Assembly (NCBI GenBank): GCA_905234595.1
Contig: CAJOID010000004.1
Span: 1 to 52,199, forward strand
DNA length: 52,199 nt
Source: an uncultured Lachnospiraceae bacterium
Lineage (GTDB): Bacteria; Bacillota; Clostridia; Lachnospirales; Lachnospiraceae
Direction: 5' to 3'
The notes beneath the pieces were generated by a model. The model was not told where the DNA came from and did no database searches. It worked only from the letters and a program-made list of their open reading frames with translations. Positions 42,886 to 50,371 of this stretch are shown piece after piece. The translations under genes and the position numbers were made by a program. The number at the start of each line of letters is the position of its first letter. Position 1 is the stretch's first letter.

Positions 42886-44688
42886 ATGAAAAAGACTGCG
42901 ATCATGATCACAATAGCCATACTTGCCCTGGTTTCCGTGTTGATCGCCGCCGTTGCGGCAGCGAAACGGGCAGATACGCCAGACGGTTTTCCGGAAACAA
43001 ATGAAAGGACGGAGGCAGAATTTTACGGAGTTGCGGCACCGGACATTGAAGCGGGATCAGCCGGAGCCGGGACATCGGATGCAGACGGATCTTACGGAGC
43101 TGCGGTACAGGACGTTGATGCGGGGGCAGCCGGGCAGGAATCGCCGGATAGCGATGATGCGGTCCATGCCGAACCGGAGATCTTCACATTTGTCGACGTC
43201 TTCGGAGAAGAATACCAGACGCAGATCATTCCGGAGGTTCCGGGATCACCGTACTCACCGGAAGACTTTGTTCGTTACGGAGACAGGCTCCGGTATGAGG
43301 ATGATGTGTATCATTCCAGACGCGGAATAGATGTATCCCATCATCAGGGACATATAGACTGGGACAGGGTCAAGGCTGCGGGATATGATTTTGCATTTAT
43401 CCGGTTGGGTTATCGTGGGTACGGACAGGCCGGAAGCCTGAATCTTGATAAGTCATTTGACACGAATATCCGGAATGCCCATGAAGCCGGATTGGATGTG
43501 GGCGTATACATTTTTTCCCAGGCGATAAATGAAGATGAGGCGGCCGAGGAAGCCGAGTTTGTCTTAAAACACCTGGAGGGATACAGCCTTGAACTTCCGG
43601 TTGTGTACGATCCCGAGAGCATATTGGATGCAGAGGCCAGGACCGATGATGTGACCGGAGAGCAGTTCACGAAGAATACCATGCTTTTCTGTAAAATGAT
43701 CGCCGATGCCGGATATGTGCCGATGATCTACAGCAATATGCTCTGGGAGGCGTTTCAGTTTGACATGACCGTGGTGTCCGAGTACCCGGTCTGGTATGCG
43801 GATTATGAACCGTTACCGCAGACACCGTATGATTTTAACTTCTGGCAGTATTCCAACACAGGTCATGTGGACGGGGTGAGCGGCGAGGTTGACTTAAACA
43901 TCCAGATTTATAGGAAAGGGACGGATCCAGCATCGAGAGGTAAGGAGGACGGGATGAGCGGCACTCAGATTGATGAAAAAATAGCATCTATGAGCATAGA
44001 GGAGAAGATCTACCAGCTGTTTGTGGTAACTCCCGAGGTTCTGACGGGCGAATCACCGGTCACGGCGGCCGGTGAAGTGACCGAAGCGAGCCTGAAGAAA
44101 GCCCCTGTCGGTGGGTTGAAATATTTTGCAGACAATTTTGTTTCACCCGGGCAGACTAAAGAGATGCTATCCAAAACTCAGGAGTACGCACGGGACATCG
44201 AAGGAATGCCGCTTCTCATGTGTGTGGATGAAGAGGGAGGGAGCACTGCCAGGATCGCACGCAATTCATCATTCGGACCGGATCCGATGATTGTAACGGA
44301 GTATTCAAAGGCCTATTCCGACGGCTTGCATGACCATGGGATCTTAAGCTGCTATAAGCATTTCCCGGGGCACGGCGCCACAGAGGCTGACACCCATGAG
44401 GGATATGCTTATACGGCCAAAACATATGAAGAGTTAATACAAAGCGAGCTGATCCCGTTTGCACATGCCGGGGCGGATGGTGCAGATATGATAATGGTCG
44501 CGCATATTTCTTTGCCGAACGTGACAGGGGATGACACTCCCTGTTCGCTTTCGAAGAAGATGATGACCGATATTCTGAGGAACGAACTGAAATACGACGG
44601 GATCTATGCCGCCTATGAAAAAGGCGAGATCACCGAGGAACGAATAGATGAGTCGATGAGGCGGATCATAGCCGCCAGGATCCGGTAA
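42886..44688 (+). CDS. GH25 lysozyme-like domain fused to a degenerate GH3 domain
   Basis: The 600-aa exported or anchored protein starts with a signal/anchor helix (MKKTAIMITIAILALVSVLI). A low-complexity spacer (about 25-100) follows. A GH25 muramidase-like domain (about 145-345) carries D149 in GIDVSHHQG and the DPE motif D242-P-E244. A GH3 beta-N-acetylhexosaminidase-like domain (about 360-600) keeps VDEEGG and KHFPGHGATEADTH (K491-G497). Two in-frame gaps are evident: RIARN runs into SSFGPDP near residue 461, and YDGI (to 573) runs into YAAYEKGEI, removing the loop that holds the GH3 nucleophile Asp. GH25 may be active; GH3 probably is not. ATG 42886 is preferred over TTG 42823; neither has a clear ribosome site. 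Confidence 0.8.
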   Translation: MKKTAIMITIAILALVSVLIAAVAAAKRADTPDGFPETNERTEAEFYGVAAPDIEAGSAGAGTSDADGSYGAAVQDVDAGAAGQESPDSDDAVHAEPEIFTFVDVFGEEYQTQIIPEVPGSPYSPEDFVRYGDRLRYEDDVYHSRRGIDVSHHQGHIDWDRVKAAGYDFAFIRLGYRGYGQAGSLNLDKSFDTNIRNAHEAGLDVGVYIFSQAINEDEAAEEAEFVLKHLEGYSLELPVVYDPESILDAEARTDDVTGEQFTKNTMLFCKMIADAGYVPMIYSNMLWEAFQFDMTVVSEYPVWYADYEPLPQTPYDFNFWQYSNTGHVDGVSGEVDLNIQIYRKGTDPASRGKEDGMSGTQIDEKIASMSIEEKIYQLFVVTPEVLTGESPVTAAGEVTEASLKKAPVGGLKYFADNFVSPGQTKEMLSKTQEYARDIEGMPLLMCVDEEGGSTARIARNSSFGPDPMIVTEYSKAYSDGLHDHGILSCYKHFPGHGATEADTHEGYAYTAKTYEELIQSELIPFAHAGADGADMIMVAHISLPNVTGDDTPCSLSKKMMTDILRNELKYDGIYAAYEKGEITEERIDESMRRIIAARIR

Positions 44689-44698
44689 TGAGGCAACC

Positions 44699-44833
44699 AT
44701 GCCGGGAGAACGACCGGACTGGCTGGAATTGCAACATCTGCAGTCATATTTGCAACAACTGCTGACACATATGGAAGTCATCGGGCGGTTCCGCTATGAT
44801 CGGGATATCAAACGATCATGGAGGGATGACTGA
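44699..44833 (+). CDS. Small ORF, 44 aa, doubtful
   Basis: ATG to TGA, 44 codons. The product is Leu/Gln-rich in the first half and Arg/Asp-rich at the end (YDRDIKRSWRDD). It has no recognisable ribosome site or family. It ends TGATG into the next small ORF. It could be a degraded gene end. Confidence 0.2.
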   Translation: MPGERPDWLELQHLQSYLQQLLTHMEVIGRFRYDRDIKRSWRDD

Positions 44834-44994
44834 TGAGTAAGATAAGAAGATTTATGCATGCGGTGACCGGATCTGTTGCGGCGCTGGTGATAGCGGTTGC
44901 GATCCCGGGTGGCCACGCTTATTTGGCAGGCCCTGAATCATTAGCCGGGAGCGGATATGGGTGCAAAAGAGAAACTTGTTTTTTTTTGCCTTGA
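44833..44994 (+). CDS. Small ORF, 53 aa, signal-peptide-like; possible truncated exported protein
   Basis: ATG 44833 is preceded by TGGAGGGATGACTG, a good ribosome site. The product has a basic start (MSKIRRFMHA) and a hydrophobic core (AALVIAVAIPG), like a signal peptide. After about 20 more residues it meets a stop beyond a nine-T tract. It looks like the 5' end of a secreted-protein gene whose remainder was lost, or a small membrane peptide. Confidence 0.4.
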   Translation: MSKIRRFMHAVTGSVAALVIAVAIPGGHAYLAGPESLAGSGYGCKRETCFFLP

Positions 44995-45019
44995 CGGCTA
45001 ATTCAAATTAGCCTATAAT
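44991..45019 (+). promoter_or_regulatory. Strong sigma-A promoter of the TetR operon
   Basis: TTGACG (44991-44996), a 17-nt spacer, TATAAT (45014-45019). Start expected near 45026, about 36 nt before the tetR-family gene. Its spacer is filled by an operator-like palindrome. Confidence 0.9.
44996..45013. promoter_or_regulatory. Operator palindrome 1 (TetR-type)
   Basis: GGCTAATT-CA-AATTAGCC is a perfect 18-bp inverted repeat that exactly fills the space between the -35 and -10 boxes. A repressor bound here would block RNA polymerase. The adjacent TetR protein is the likely ligand. Confidence 0.8.
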
Positions 45020-45021
45020 GT

Positions 45022-45039
45022 GGCTAATTGGGATTAGCC
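45022..45039. promoter_or_regulatory. Operator palindrome 2 (TetR-type)
   Basis: GGCTAATT-GG-GATTAGCC repeats palindrome 1 with one arm mismatch. It covers the predicted transcription start. The centres of the two sites are 26 bp apart. Confidence 0.8.
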
Positions 45040-45061
45040 ATTCACGACAAGAGGAAGCGAA

Positions 45062-45724
45062 ATGGATACCAAACACAGAATTTTGGAAGAAGCATTGACG
45101 CTGTTTTCCGAAAAAGGATATGCGAATGTTTTTGTTGCGGATATTGCGGAGAGGGTCGGCATTAAGGCTCCATCCCTTTACAAGCATTATAAAAACAAGC
45201 AGGCTATCTTCGATGCGATCATCGAAGAGATGAACAGACGGTTTTTGGAACAGGCGGGTGCACTCCGGATCAACGGAACCGATGCTTCGGTGGATGCTGA
45301 GATCTATAAGAATATATCTGAAGATCAGCTGATCACTCTCGGAAATGATCTATTCCTTTATTTCCTGCACGACGAATACACAAGGCGGTTTCGCAAGATG
45401 CTGACCATAGAGCAGTTTCATGATAAGAAACTGGCGGATGTATATATGAAACAGTATGTAGACGATCCGCTTTCCTATCAGGGAATGCTATTGGGGCTGA
45501 TGGTTTCCGCAGGTGTTTTGCAGACAGAGAATGTGGAGATCATGACATTGCATTTTTACTCTCCGATCTATATGTTATTGACCATATGCGACCGGGAGCC
45601 TAAACGGGAGGCAGAAGCACTTAAAACACTGGAAGCGCACATCCGCCAGTTTAACATGCTGTATGCAAGAAATGAGAATATCGTTCAGGACAATAAAAAG
45701 AAGTCAGGGAGGAGAAAGAGTTGA
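45062..45724 (+). CDS. TetR/AcrR family transcriptional regulator
   Basis: The 220-aa product has an N-terminal TetR helix-turn-helix (about residues 23-45: VADIAERVGIKAPSLYKHYKNK) and an all-helical ligand-binding domain of unknown specificity. GAGGAAG precedes the ATG. Two palindromes over its own promoter imply autoregulation, and the genes that follow (a flavodoxin-type oxidoreductase overlapping by 4 nt, then a methyltransferase) would be controlled with it. The inducer cannot be predicted. Confidence 0.92.
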   Translation: MDTKHRILEEALTLFSEKGYANVFVADIAERVGIKAPSLYKHYKNKQAIFDAIIEEMNRRFLEQAGALRINGTDASVDAEIYKNISEDQLITLGNDLFLYFLHDEYTRRFRKMLTIEQFHDKKLADVYMKQYVDDPLSYQGMLLGLMVSAGVLQTENVEIMTLHFYSPIYMLLTICDREPKREAEALKTLEAHIRQFNMLYARNENIVQDNKKKSGRRKS

Positions 45725-46458
45725 AAATAACGGTAATAAACGGAACCGAAAAACACGGTGTGACCTATAGAATGAAAGAAATGTTCTTAGAGTCATTCAG
45801 GGATAAAGCAGAGATCACGGAATACTATCTTCCGGGGGACGGTCCGGGATTCTGTACGGGGTGTACCACGTGTTTCAGAGGGAATCAGAATCTATGTAAG
45901 GACGCGGAAAAAGTTCAGAAGATCGAGAAGTCCTTACTTGAAGCGGATCTGCTGGTCTTTACGTCACCTGCCTATGTTTTCCATACAACCGGAGCAATGA
46001 AAGCGATGCTGGATCATTTCGGATACCGATGGATGCCGCATCGCCCTGCAAAAGAGATGTTCGGAAAGCGTGCGGTGATAATCACACAGTGTCTCGGAGC
46101 AGGAGGAAAGACCGCAGCAAAGGATATAAAGGACAGCCTTTCATGGTGGGGCATTTCTGCTATCAAAGTCGTAAGCTTCAAACTGATGTCAGAAATTGAC
46201 TGGAACAAGATCGATGAAAAGAAAAAGTCGTCGTTCAAAAAGAAACTGGATAGTGTTGCAGAAAAAATGCGTGCAATCGATTATAATGAACCCGGTCATA
46301 CAAGCCTGACAGTAAAAGCGAAATTCTATGCCGTAAGGATGCTTCAAACAGGTCTTGGCAAACAGAATCCCGAATATACCGACTATAAGTACTGGAATGA
46401 GAACGGCTGGATCGGCAAAGCAAGACCGTGGAAAGTGACGGGGAAAAATGATCGTTGA
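45721..46458 (+). CDS. NAD(P)H-dependent flavodoxin-fold oxidoreductase
   Basis: The 245-aa product belongs to the flavodoxin/NADPH-dependent FMN reductase group. It opens MKITVINGTEKHGVTYRM (flavin phosphate-binding loop). A Cys-rich segment CTGCTTCF follows, typical of iron-sulfur flavoprotein-like members, then LLVFTSPAYVFHTTGAMKAMLDHF. The start is a TTG at 45721, overlapping the tetR stop by 4 nt and preceded by GGGAGGAG. Substrate unknown; detoxification of quinones or nitro compounds is a common role for TetR-linked members, inferred here. Confidence 0.85.
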   Translation: MKITVINGTEKHGVTYRMKEMFLESFRDKAEITEYYLPGDGPGFCTGCTTCFRGNQNLCKDAEKVQKIEKSLLEADLLVFTSPAYVFHTTGAMKAMLDHFGYRWMPHRPAKEMFGKRAVIITQCLGAGGKTAAKDIKDSLSWWGISAIKVVSFKLMSEIDWNKIDEKKKSSFKKKLDSVAEKMRAIDYNEPGHTSLTVKAKFYAVRMLQTGLGKQNPEYTDYKYWNENGWIGKARPWKVTGKNDR

Positions 46459-46493
46459 TTTCCTGTTAAGATAAATATGGGGGTGTAGAAGAT

Positions 46494-47282
46494 ATGCAGT
46501 TTTCGGATATTGATAATGGCAAGACTTTTGATTGGGGCAATACTTCAAAGGATTATGCGAAATACAGAGATATTTATCCCGATGAATTCTATCAATTCAT
46601 TTTAGATCTGGGGTTGTGCAAAGACGGGCAGATGGTCCTCGATATCGGAACCGGGACCGGCGTTCTACCTCGTAACATGTACCGGCACGGTGCAAAATGG
46701 ATCGGAACCGATATCTCAGAAAACCAGATAGAACAGGCAAAGCAGCTTGCGGCAGAGAACAGGATGGATATTGAGTTTTTTACCTGTCCTGCCGAGACGG
46801 TTGATTATCCGGATGAGACCTTTGATGTCATCACCGTATGCCAGTGCATATGGTATCTGGATGCAAAGGAGATAGCAAAGAGTTTTGCGAGGATGTTAAA
46901 GCCGGGCGGCAAGCTCCTGATCCTTTACATGGGATGGCTTCCTTATGAGGATCCTGTTGCAGGGAGAAGCGAGGAGATCATTTTAAAACATAACCCCAAC
47001 TGGTCTTCCTATGGAGATACGGTTCATCCCGTTTATGTTCCCGAGGAGTTGTTTTCAACCTTTGATAAGGTTTTACAGAAGGAGTTCAGGGTTGATATTC
47101 CGTTTACAAGGGAAGGCTGGCATGGTCGTATGCGCGCATGCAGAGGAGTAGGAGCAGCGATGAATGAAGCTCAGCTTCGGGCATGGAATGAGGATCACAT
47201 GCAGATGCTGAATGAAATTGCTCCTGAAACATTCAACGTTAAGCACTATGTGTCGGTTGCGGAACTGCAGGTAAAAAAATAA
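46494..47282 (+). CDS. Class I SAM-dependent methyltransferase
   Basis: The 262-aa product has the Rossmann SAM-binding motif VLDIGTGTGVLPRNM (about residues 43-57), the acidic strand-2 end WIGTDIS, and PDETFDVITVCQCIWYLD, typical of methyltransferase 11-type enzymes. The acceptor is unknown. A GGGGGTGTAGAAG ribosome site precedes the ATG. It lies 35 nt downstream of the flavodoxin-type gene and is probably part of the TetR operon. Confidence 0.88.
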   Translation: MQFSDIDNGKTFDWGNTSKDYAKYRDIYPDEFYQFILDLGLCKDGQMVLDIGTGTGVLPRNMYRHGAKWIGTDISENQIEQAKQLAAENRMDIEFFTCPAETVDYPDETFDVITVCQCIWYLDAKEIAKSFARMLKPGGKLLILYMGWLPYEDPVAGRSEEIILKHNPNWSSYGDTVHPVYVPEELFSTFDKVLQKEFRVDIPFTREGWHGRMRACRGVGAAMNEAQLRAWNEDHMQMLNEIAPETFNVKHYVSVAELQVKK

Positions 47283-47328
47283 ACACAAATAACAATAACA
47301 GTATCATGCATGAAAGGAAAGAAAACGA

Positions 47329-47802
47329 ATGGATATTGTTTACAAAAAACTGACGGAGAATGAATTAGGCAGAGTCATAAAAATGAGAATAGACCAGCTG
47401 ACGGAGGAATATACATCGGGAGGCAGGATACCTCCACAGAATGTGGATCTTGAAGCAGCGCTTATGGATTTTTATAAAAGAAACATGGCTGCCGGCACCT
47501 ATGTCTCCTGGCTCGCATTTGACGGGGATAAGATAGTGGGAACAAGCGGTATGTCCTTCGCGGAAAAACCGCCTTACTTCACATGCCCTTCAGGGAGAGT
47601 CGGTATCCTGTCAAGCATGTATACCGATCCGGACTACAGACGGCTTGGCATCGCAACGAGGTTGCTTGACAGAGTGGTAAACGAAGCAAAGGACTATGGC
47701 TGCGGAACGATCTATATCACGGCTTCGGATATGGGCGTAAAGTTATACGAATCATATGGGTTTAAGCATAACGGCAATTTCATGCAGTACAATTTTATAT
47801 GA
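47329..47802 (+). CDS. GNAT acetyltransferase, copy 2
   Basis: This 157-aa protein is a close paralogue of the product of 40575-41045. Aligning the two by eye gives about 18 differences in 156 positions (roughly 88% identity), clustered in residues 7-45 and 110-125. The acetyl-CoA loop YRRLGIAT and the KLYESYGFK end are unchanged. GAAAGGAAAG precedes the ATG. Acceptor unknown. A fragment resembling tfoX follows immediately after the stop. Confidence 0.88.
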   Translation: MDIVYKKLTENELGRVIKMRIDQLTEEYTSGGRIPPQNVDLEAALMDFYKRNMAAGTYVSWLAFDGDKIVGTSGMSFAEKPPYFTCPSGRVGILSSMYTDPDYRRLGIATRLLDRVVNEAKDYGCGTIYITASDMGVKLYESYGFKHNGNFMQYNFI

Positions 47803-47883
47803 GGTGAAGCCTGTAAAGTCTGCCAAAGCCATGATGCATGGGTGGCTTCAAGGATTTAATTCCAGGATAAATGAGGATTGAAT
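47803..47883 (+). pseudogene. Fragment of a tfoX-type gene
   Basis: From 47804 the bases encode VKPVKSAKAMMHG before running to a stop at 47881-47883. This matches the FLVKPVKSAEKMMP stretch of the intact TfoX-like gene at 50372-50686, and 20 nt are identical (47804-47823 and 50516-50535). Neither the start nor the rest of the gene is present. The codons after MM do not match the intact gene. Confidence 0.6.
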
Positions 47884-48242
47884 ATGAAGATAGAGCATGT
47901 TGCTATGTATGTGAATGAGCTGGAAACTGCCAGAGATTTCTTTGTAAAGTATCTCGGAGGGAAACAACGGGATTTAGATCATTCTTTATCAGTTTTGATG
48001 ATGGAGCAAGACTTGAGATAATGAACAAGCCTTCTATGGAGAATATTGCTAAGCCGGTCAATCGTACCGGATATATCCATATTGCTTTTTCTGTAGGAAG
48101 TGTTGAGGAAGTCGATCACTTGACAAGACAATTCCGGGAAGACGGTTTTGAGGTATTAAATGGTCCACGAACTACAGGCGATGGCTATTATGAGAGCTGC
48201 ATAGTCGGTTTTGAAGGAAATCAGATTGAAATCACTGTTTGA
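47884..48242 (+). pseudogene. Broken VOC (glyoxalase-family) gene
   Basis: The frame from ATG 47884 gives [27 protein letters not shown] (opening EHVAMYV), typical of the vicinal oxygen chelate family, then goes out of frame. The homology resumes in another frame at 47970 ([20 protein letters not shown]) and continues to a natural end at 48242 ([13 protein letters not shown]). The joint between KYLGGK and GFRS is missing about ten residues, so an out-of-frame deletion is the likely cause. VOC proteins bind metals and act in methylglyoxal or antibiotic detoxification; this one should not be functional. Confidence 0.8.
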
Positions 48243-48306
48243 TTAAAGCGTAAAGGAATACGCATCGGTATAAGAAATAATAGTAAGATGAAGGGAAGAA
48301 AGAACA

Positions 48307-49311
48307 ATGGCTGAAGAGTTTTTAACTTTAATGGCTGATCTGGATGATGATTCGCAACAAACTTTATCGGCGTGGTATGAAGAACTAAAAAAAGCCGGCT
48401 TTACAGGGAATCAAACTCCTGGACTCCCTTTTCACATAAGCATGGGCTGTTTTTCAGTGGACAAAGAGGCCGCCGTATTAGGTGAAATGAAGGAACTGGC
48501 TGCGAGGTTTGCCTCGATCCCTGTACATATCAGTCACATAGGATTATTCGCAGGGGGAAAGGTACTTTATGCTGCTCCGGATATGAATCCGGCGGATCTT
48601 TTGAATCTGCGTCATGCAATTCAAACAGAGACACAGGAAGCGTTTCCTTGGACGCCGCACTGCACGATCATCATAGACGAAGCGGAAACAATACAGAGAG
48701 CATTGCCGATTCTGCTCCGGCATTTTCAACCTTTCGTGGGCAGGATAACAAAATTGCATCTTTGTGCCTTTTGGCCAACAAGAGAGATTGCCACGGTTTT
48801 CCTTGAAAATGATTCAATATGCATTAAATTAGCGGAAACAGATGAGGAATTATGTGGCCGGGGATACGTGCATTGTACTTCATGGCAGGAGGCTTATAGA
48901 GGTATTGTGTGTGACAGATATCTTGATACGATGACTGTGGAGGCAACAACGGCACGTGCCAGGAAGTTCCCTGAGAATACACTTGTAGCTAAGGATAAAG
49001 AGAAAGTTGTAGGATTTGCGGTATATGGTTCATCGAGAGATGAGGATTTGCCGGATGCAGGAGAGATTGAGGCAATTTATGTCCTTCCAGAGTATTATGG
49101 TCGCAAAGTTGGATATAGATTGATGAATGAGGCAATCTCCAGGCTTAAGGGATATCATACTATTTTTTTATGGGTGCTTGAAAAAAATGAGAGAGCGATT
49201 TCTTTTTATCGTAAATATGGTTTTGAATTTGATGGTTCCAAAAAGGAATGGAAGCTGGGCACTCCGGTTTCAATAGTTAGAATGATAATGAAAAAGGACG
49301 AAAAAATATAA
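48307..49311 (+). CDS. 2H phosphoesterase-like domain fused to GNAT acetyltransferase
   Basis: The 334-aa product combines two domains. Residues about 1-165 resemble 2'-5' RNA ligase/2H phosphoesterases, with both HxS/T motifs present (H43-I-S and H118-C-T). Residues about 172-330 are a GNAT acetyltransferase (IKLAETDEEL, TSWQEAYRGI, the acetyl-CoA loop YGRKVGYRLM, ISFYRKYGFEFDG). 2H enzymes act on 2',5' or cyclic phosphodiesters. The reading frame is open throughout, with no internal ribosome site seen at the joint. RBS GAAGGGAAG precedes the ATG. Partner substrates unknown. Confidence 0.8.
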   Translation: MAEEFLTLMADLDDDSQQTLSAWYEELKKAGFTGNQTPGLPFHISMGCFSVDKEAAVLGEMKELAARFASIPVHISHIGLFAGGKVLYAAPDMNPADLLNLRHAIQTETQEAFPWTPHCTIIIDEAETIQRALPILLRHFQPFVGRITKLHLCAFWPTREIATVFLENDSICIKLAETDEELCGRGYVHCTSWQEAYRGIVCDRYLDTMTVEATTARARKFPENTLVAKDKEKVVGFAVYGSSRDEDLPDAGEIEAIYVLPEYYGRKVGYRLMNEAISRLKGYHTIFLWVLEKNERAISFYRKYGFEFDGSKKEWKLGTPVSIVRMIMKKDEKI

Positions 49312-49345
49312 TTATTACTGCTCACAAAGAAAAGAGATAGCCAGG

Positions 49346-49954
49346 ATGGAACGACCGGAGTTTAACGAAATAAAAGACTACGACGAATTTTGTAAGTATT
49401 ATTGGTACCGCGAAGAACTGATCAAAATATGTAAAGAACATGGAATTAAAGCAAGTGGAAGTAAAATCGAGTTGAACAATGTTATCAAGGCTTATTTCTC
49501 CGGCGATATGATTCTGCCCGAAAAGAGGAAAAGTAATCGCTCTAAGACCACGATAAAGGAACTGACTCTTAGTACAGGGCTTATAGAGTGCGGATTTACA
49601 TTTGGCAACAGATTTCGGGAATTCTATGCGGCGCAGACAGGTGTAAGACCGTTCAAGTTCAATGTTGACATGGTTGCGTCAGCTAAGGCTGTAAAGGAAA
49701 ATGGTGATGAGTCTTTTACACTGGGAGATCTTCTGGATATCTACTATGGAAAAAGAACATATGTCAAATATGATAAATCAGCACTTCAATGGAATAAGTT
49801 CGTAAAAGATTTTTGCGCAGATGATGCAACGAAGATGTTTGATGAAAGATTGAAGGCAGCCGCGTCTCTTTGGAAGATTGTAAGGGACTCAGATATGAAG
49901 AAAGAGTATTCACACGAGCTGTTTGAAAAATACAAAGATAGTATTACGATTTAA
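49346..49954 (+). CDS. SAP-domain protein with DUF6434-like C-terminus
   Basis: The 202-aa product starts ERPEFNEIKDYDEFCKYYWYREEL. A SAP-like helix pair (ICKEHGIKASGSKIELNNVI) follows, a motif that binds DNA in other proteins. A basic linker is followed by a domain resembling DUF6434 (TLSTGLIECGFTFGNRFREFYAAQTG). No catalytic motif is recognised. It could bind nucleic acid; function unknown. It has its own weak ribosome site and lies 34 nt after the fusion gene. Codon use is noticeably AT-rich. Confidence 0.75.
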   Translation: MERPEFNEIKDYDEFCKYYWYREELIKICKEHGIKASGSKIELNNVIKAYFSGDMILPEKRKSNRSKTTIKELTLSTGLIECGFTFGNRFREFYAAQTGVRPFKFNVDMVASAKAVKENGDESFTLGDLLDIYYGKRTYVKYDKSALQWNKFVKDFCADDATKMFDERLKAAASLWKIVRDSDMKKEYSHELFEKYKDSITI

Positions 49955-50009
49955 TGAAATAAGAGAATAACAATTTTAAGGGAGATACTAGTGTGACGGA
50001 GGCCGGATT

Positions 50010-50369
50010 ATGAAGAAATGGTTTGACGAAGAGTATGAATTTACCGTAGAGGTTGTGGGATTCCTTCGAGGGGATCATACTGAGCGATATTGCAGAAACG
50101 GAGAAGAGATCGGCGATAAGTATACCTGCACATATGGCTGTCCTGTGAATCAAGATGGATACGGTATATGTTCTAAGACAATGATGATGCTTTATCCGTT
50201 GATGGAAGCAATACGGAGCGGTGGGAATCTTGAAAATCTGGGTGGCGACGGAAAATATAGCAAGACGATAGTTTGCCCGGATGGTTGCGTTATGTTTCGA
50301 TTAACAGCAGAGCCACTTGGAAATGAGAATTTTCATAAGGGTGGATTCTGGAAGGATCCGGAGGAATAA
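50010..50369 (+). CDS. TIGR04076-family protein
   Basis: The 119-aa product matches the small Cys-containing family TIGR04076 by its opening (FTVEVVGFLRG...), the central CTYGCPVNQDGYGICSKTMMMLYPLMEAIRSGG region and the closing IVCPDGCVMFRLTA. The cysteines could bind metal. The function of the family is unknown. GACGGAGG precedes the ATG. The next gene starts 2 nt after its stop. Confidence 0.8.
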   Translation: MKKWFDEEYEFTVEVVGFLRGDHTERYCRNGEEIGDKYTCTYGCPVNQDGYGICSKTMMMLYPLMEAIRSGGNLENLGGDGKYSKTIVCPDGCVMFRLTAEPLGNENFHKGGFWKDPEE

Positions 50370-50371
50370 TA

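Larger units (their letters stand above)
44689..45061 (+). other. 373-nt gap: two possible small ORFs, then TetR promoter and operators
   Basis: The first half holds two short overlapping reading frames that look like remnants. The second half holds a run of nine T (44979-44987), a strong promoter and two palindromes. No terminator hairpin was found after the GH25-GH3 gene. Confidence 0.6.

Noticed and set aside
44979-44987. Nine-T tract as a terminator
   Set aside because: No GC-rich stem precedes it.
47826-47848. AAGCCA/TGGCTT hairpin after GNAT copy 2
   Set aside because: Only 6 bp, no T tract; the bases are explained better as part of the tfoX fragment.
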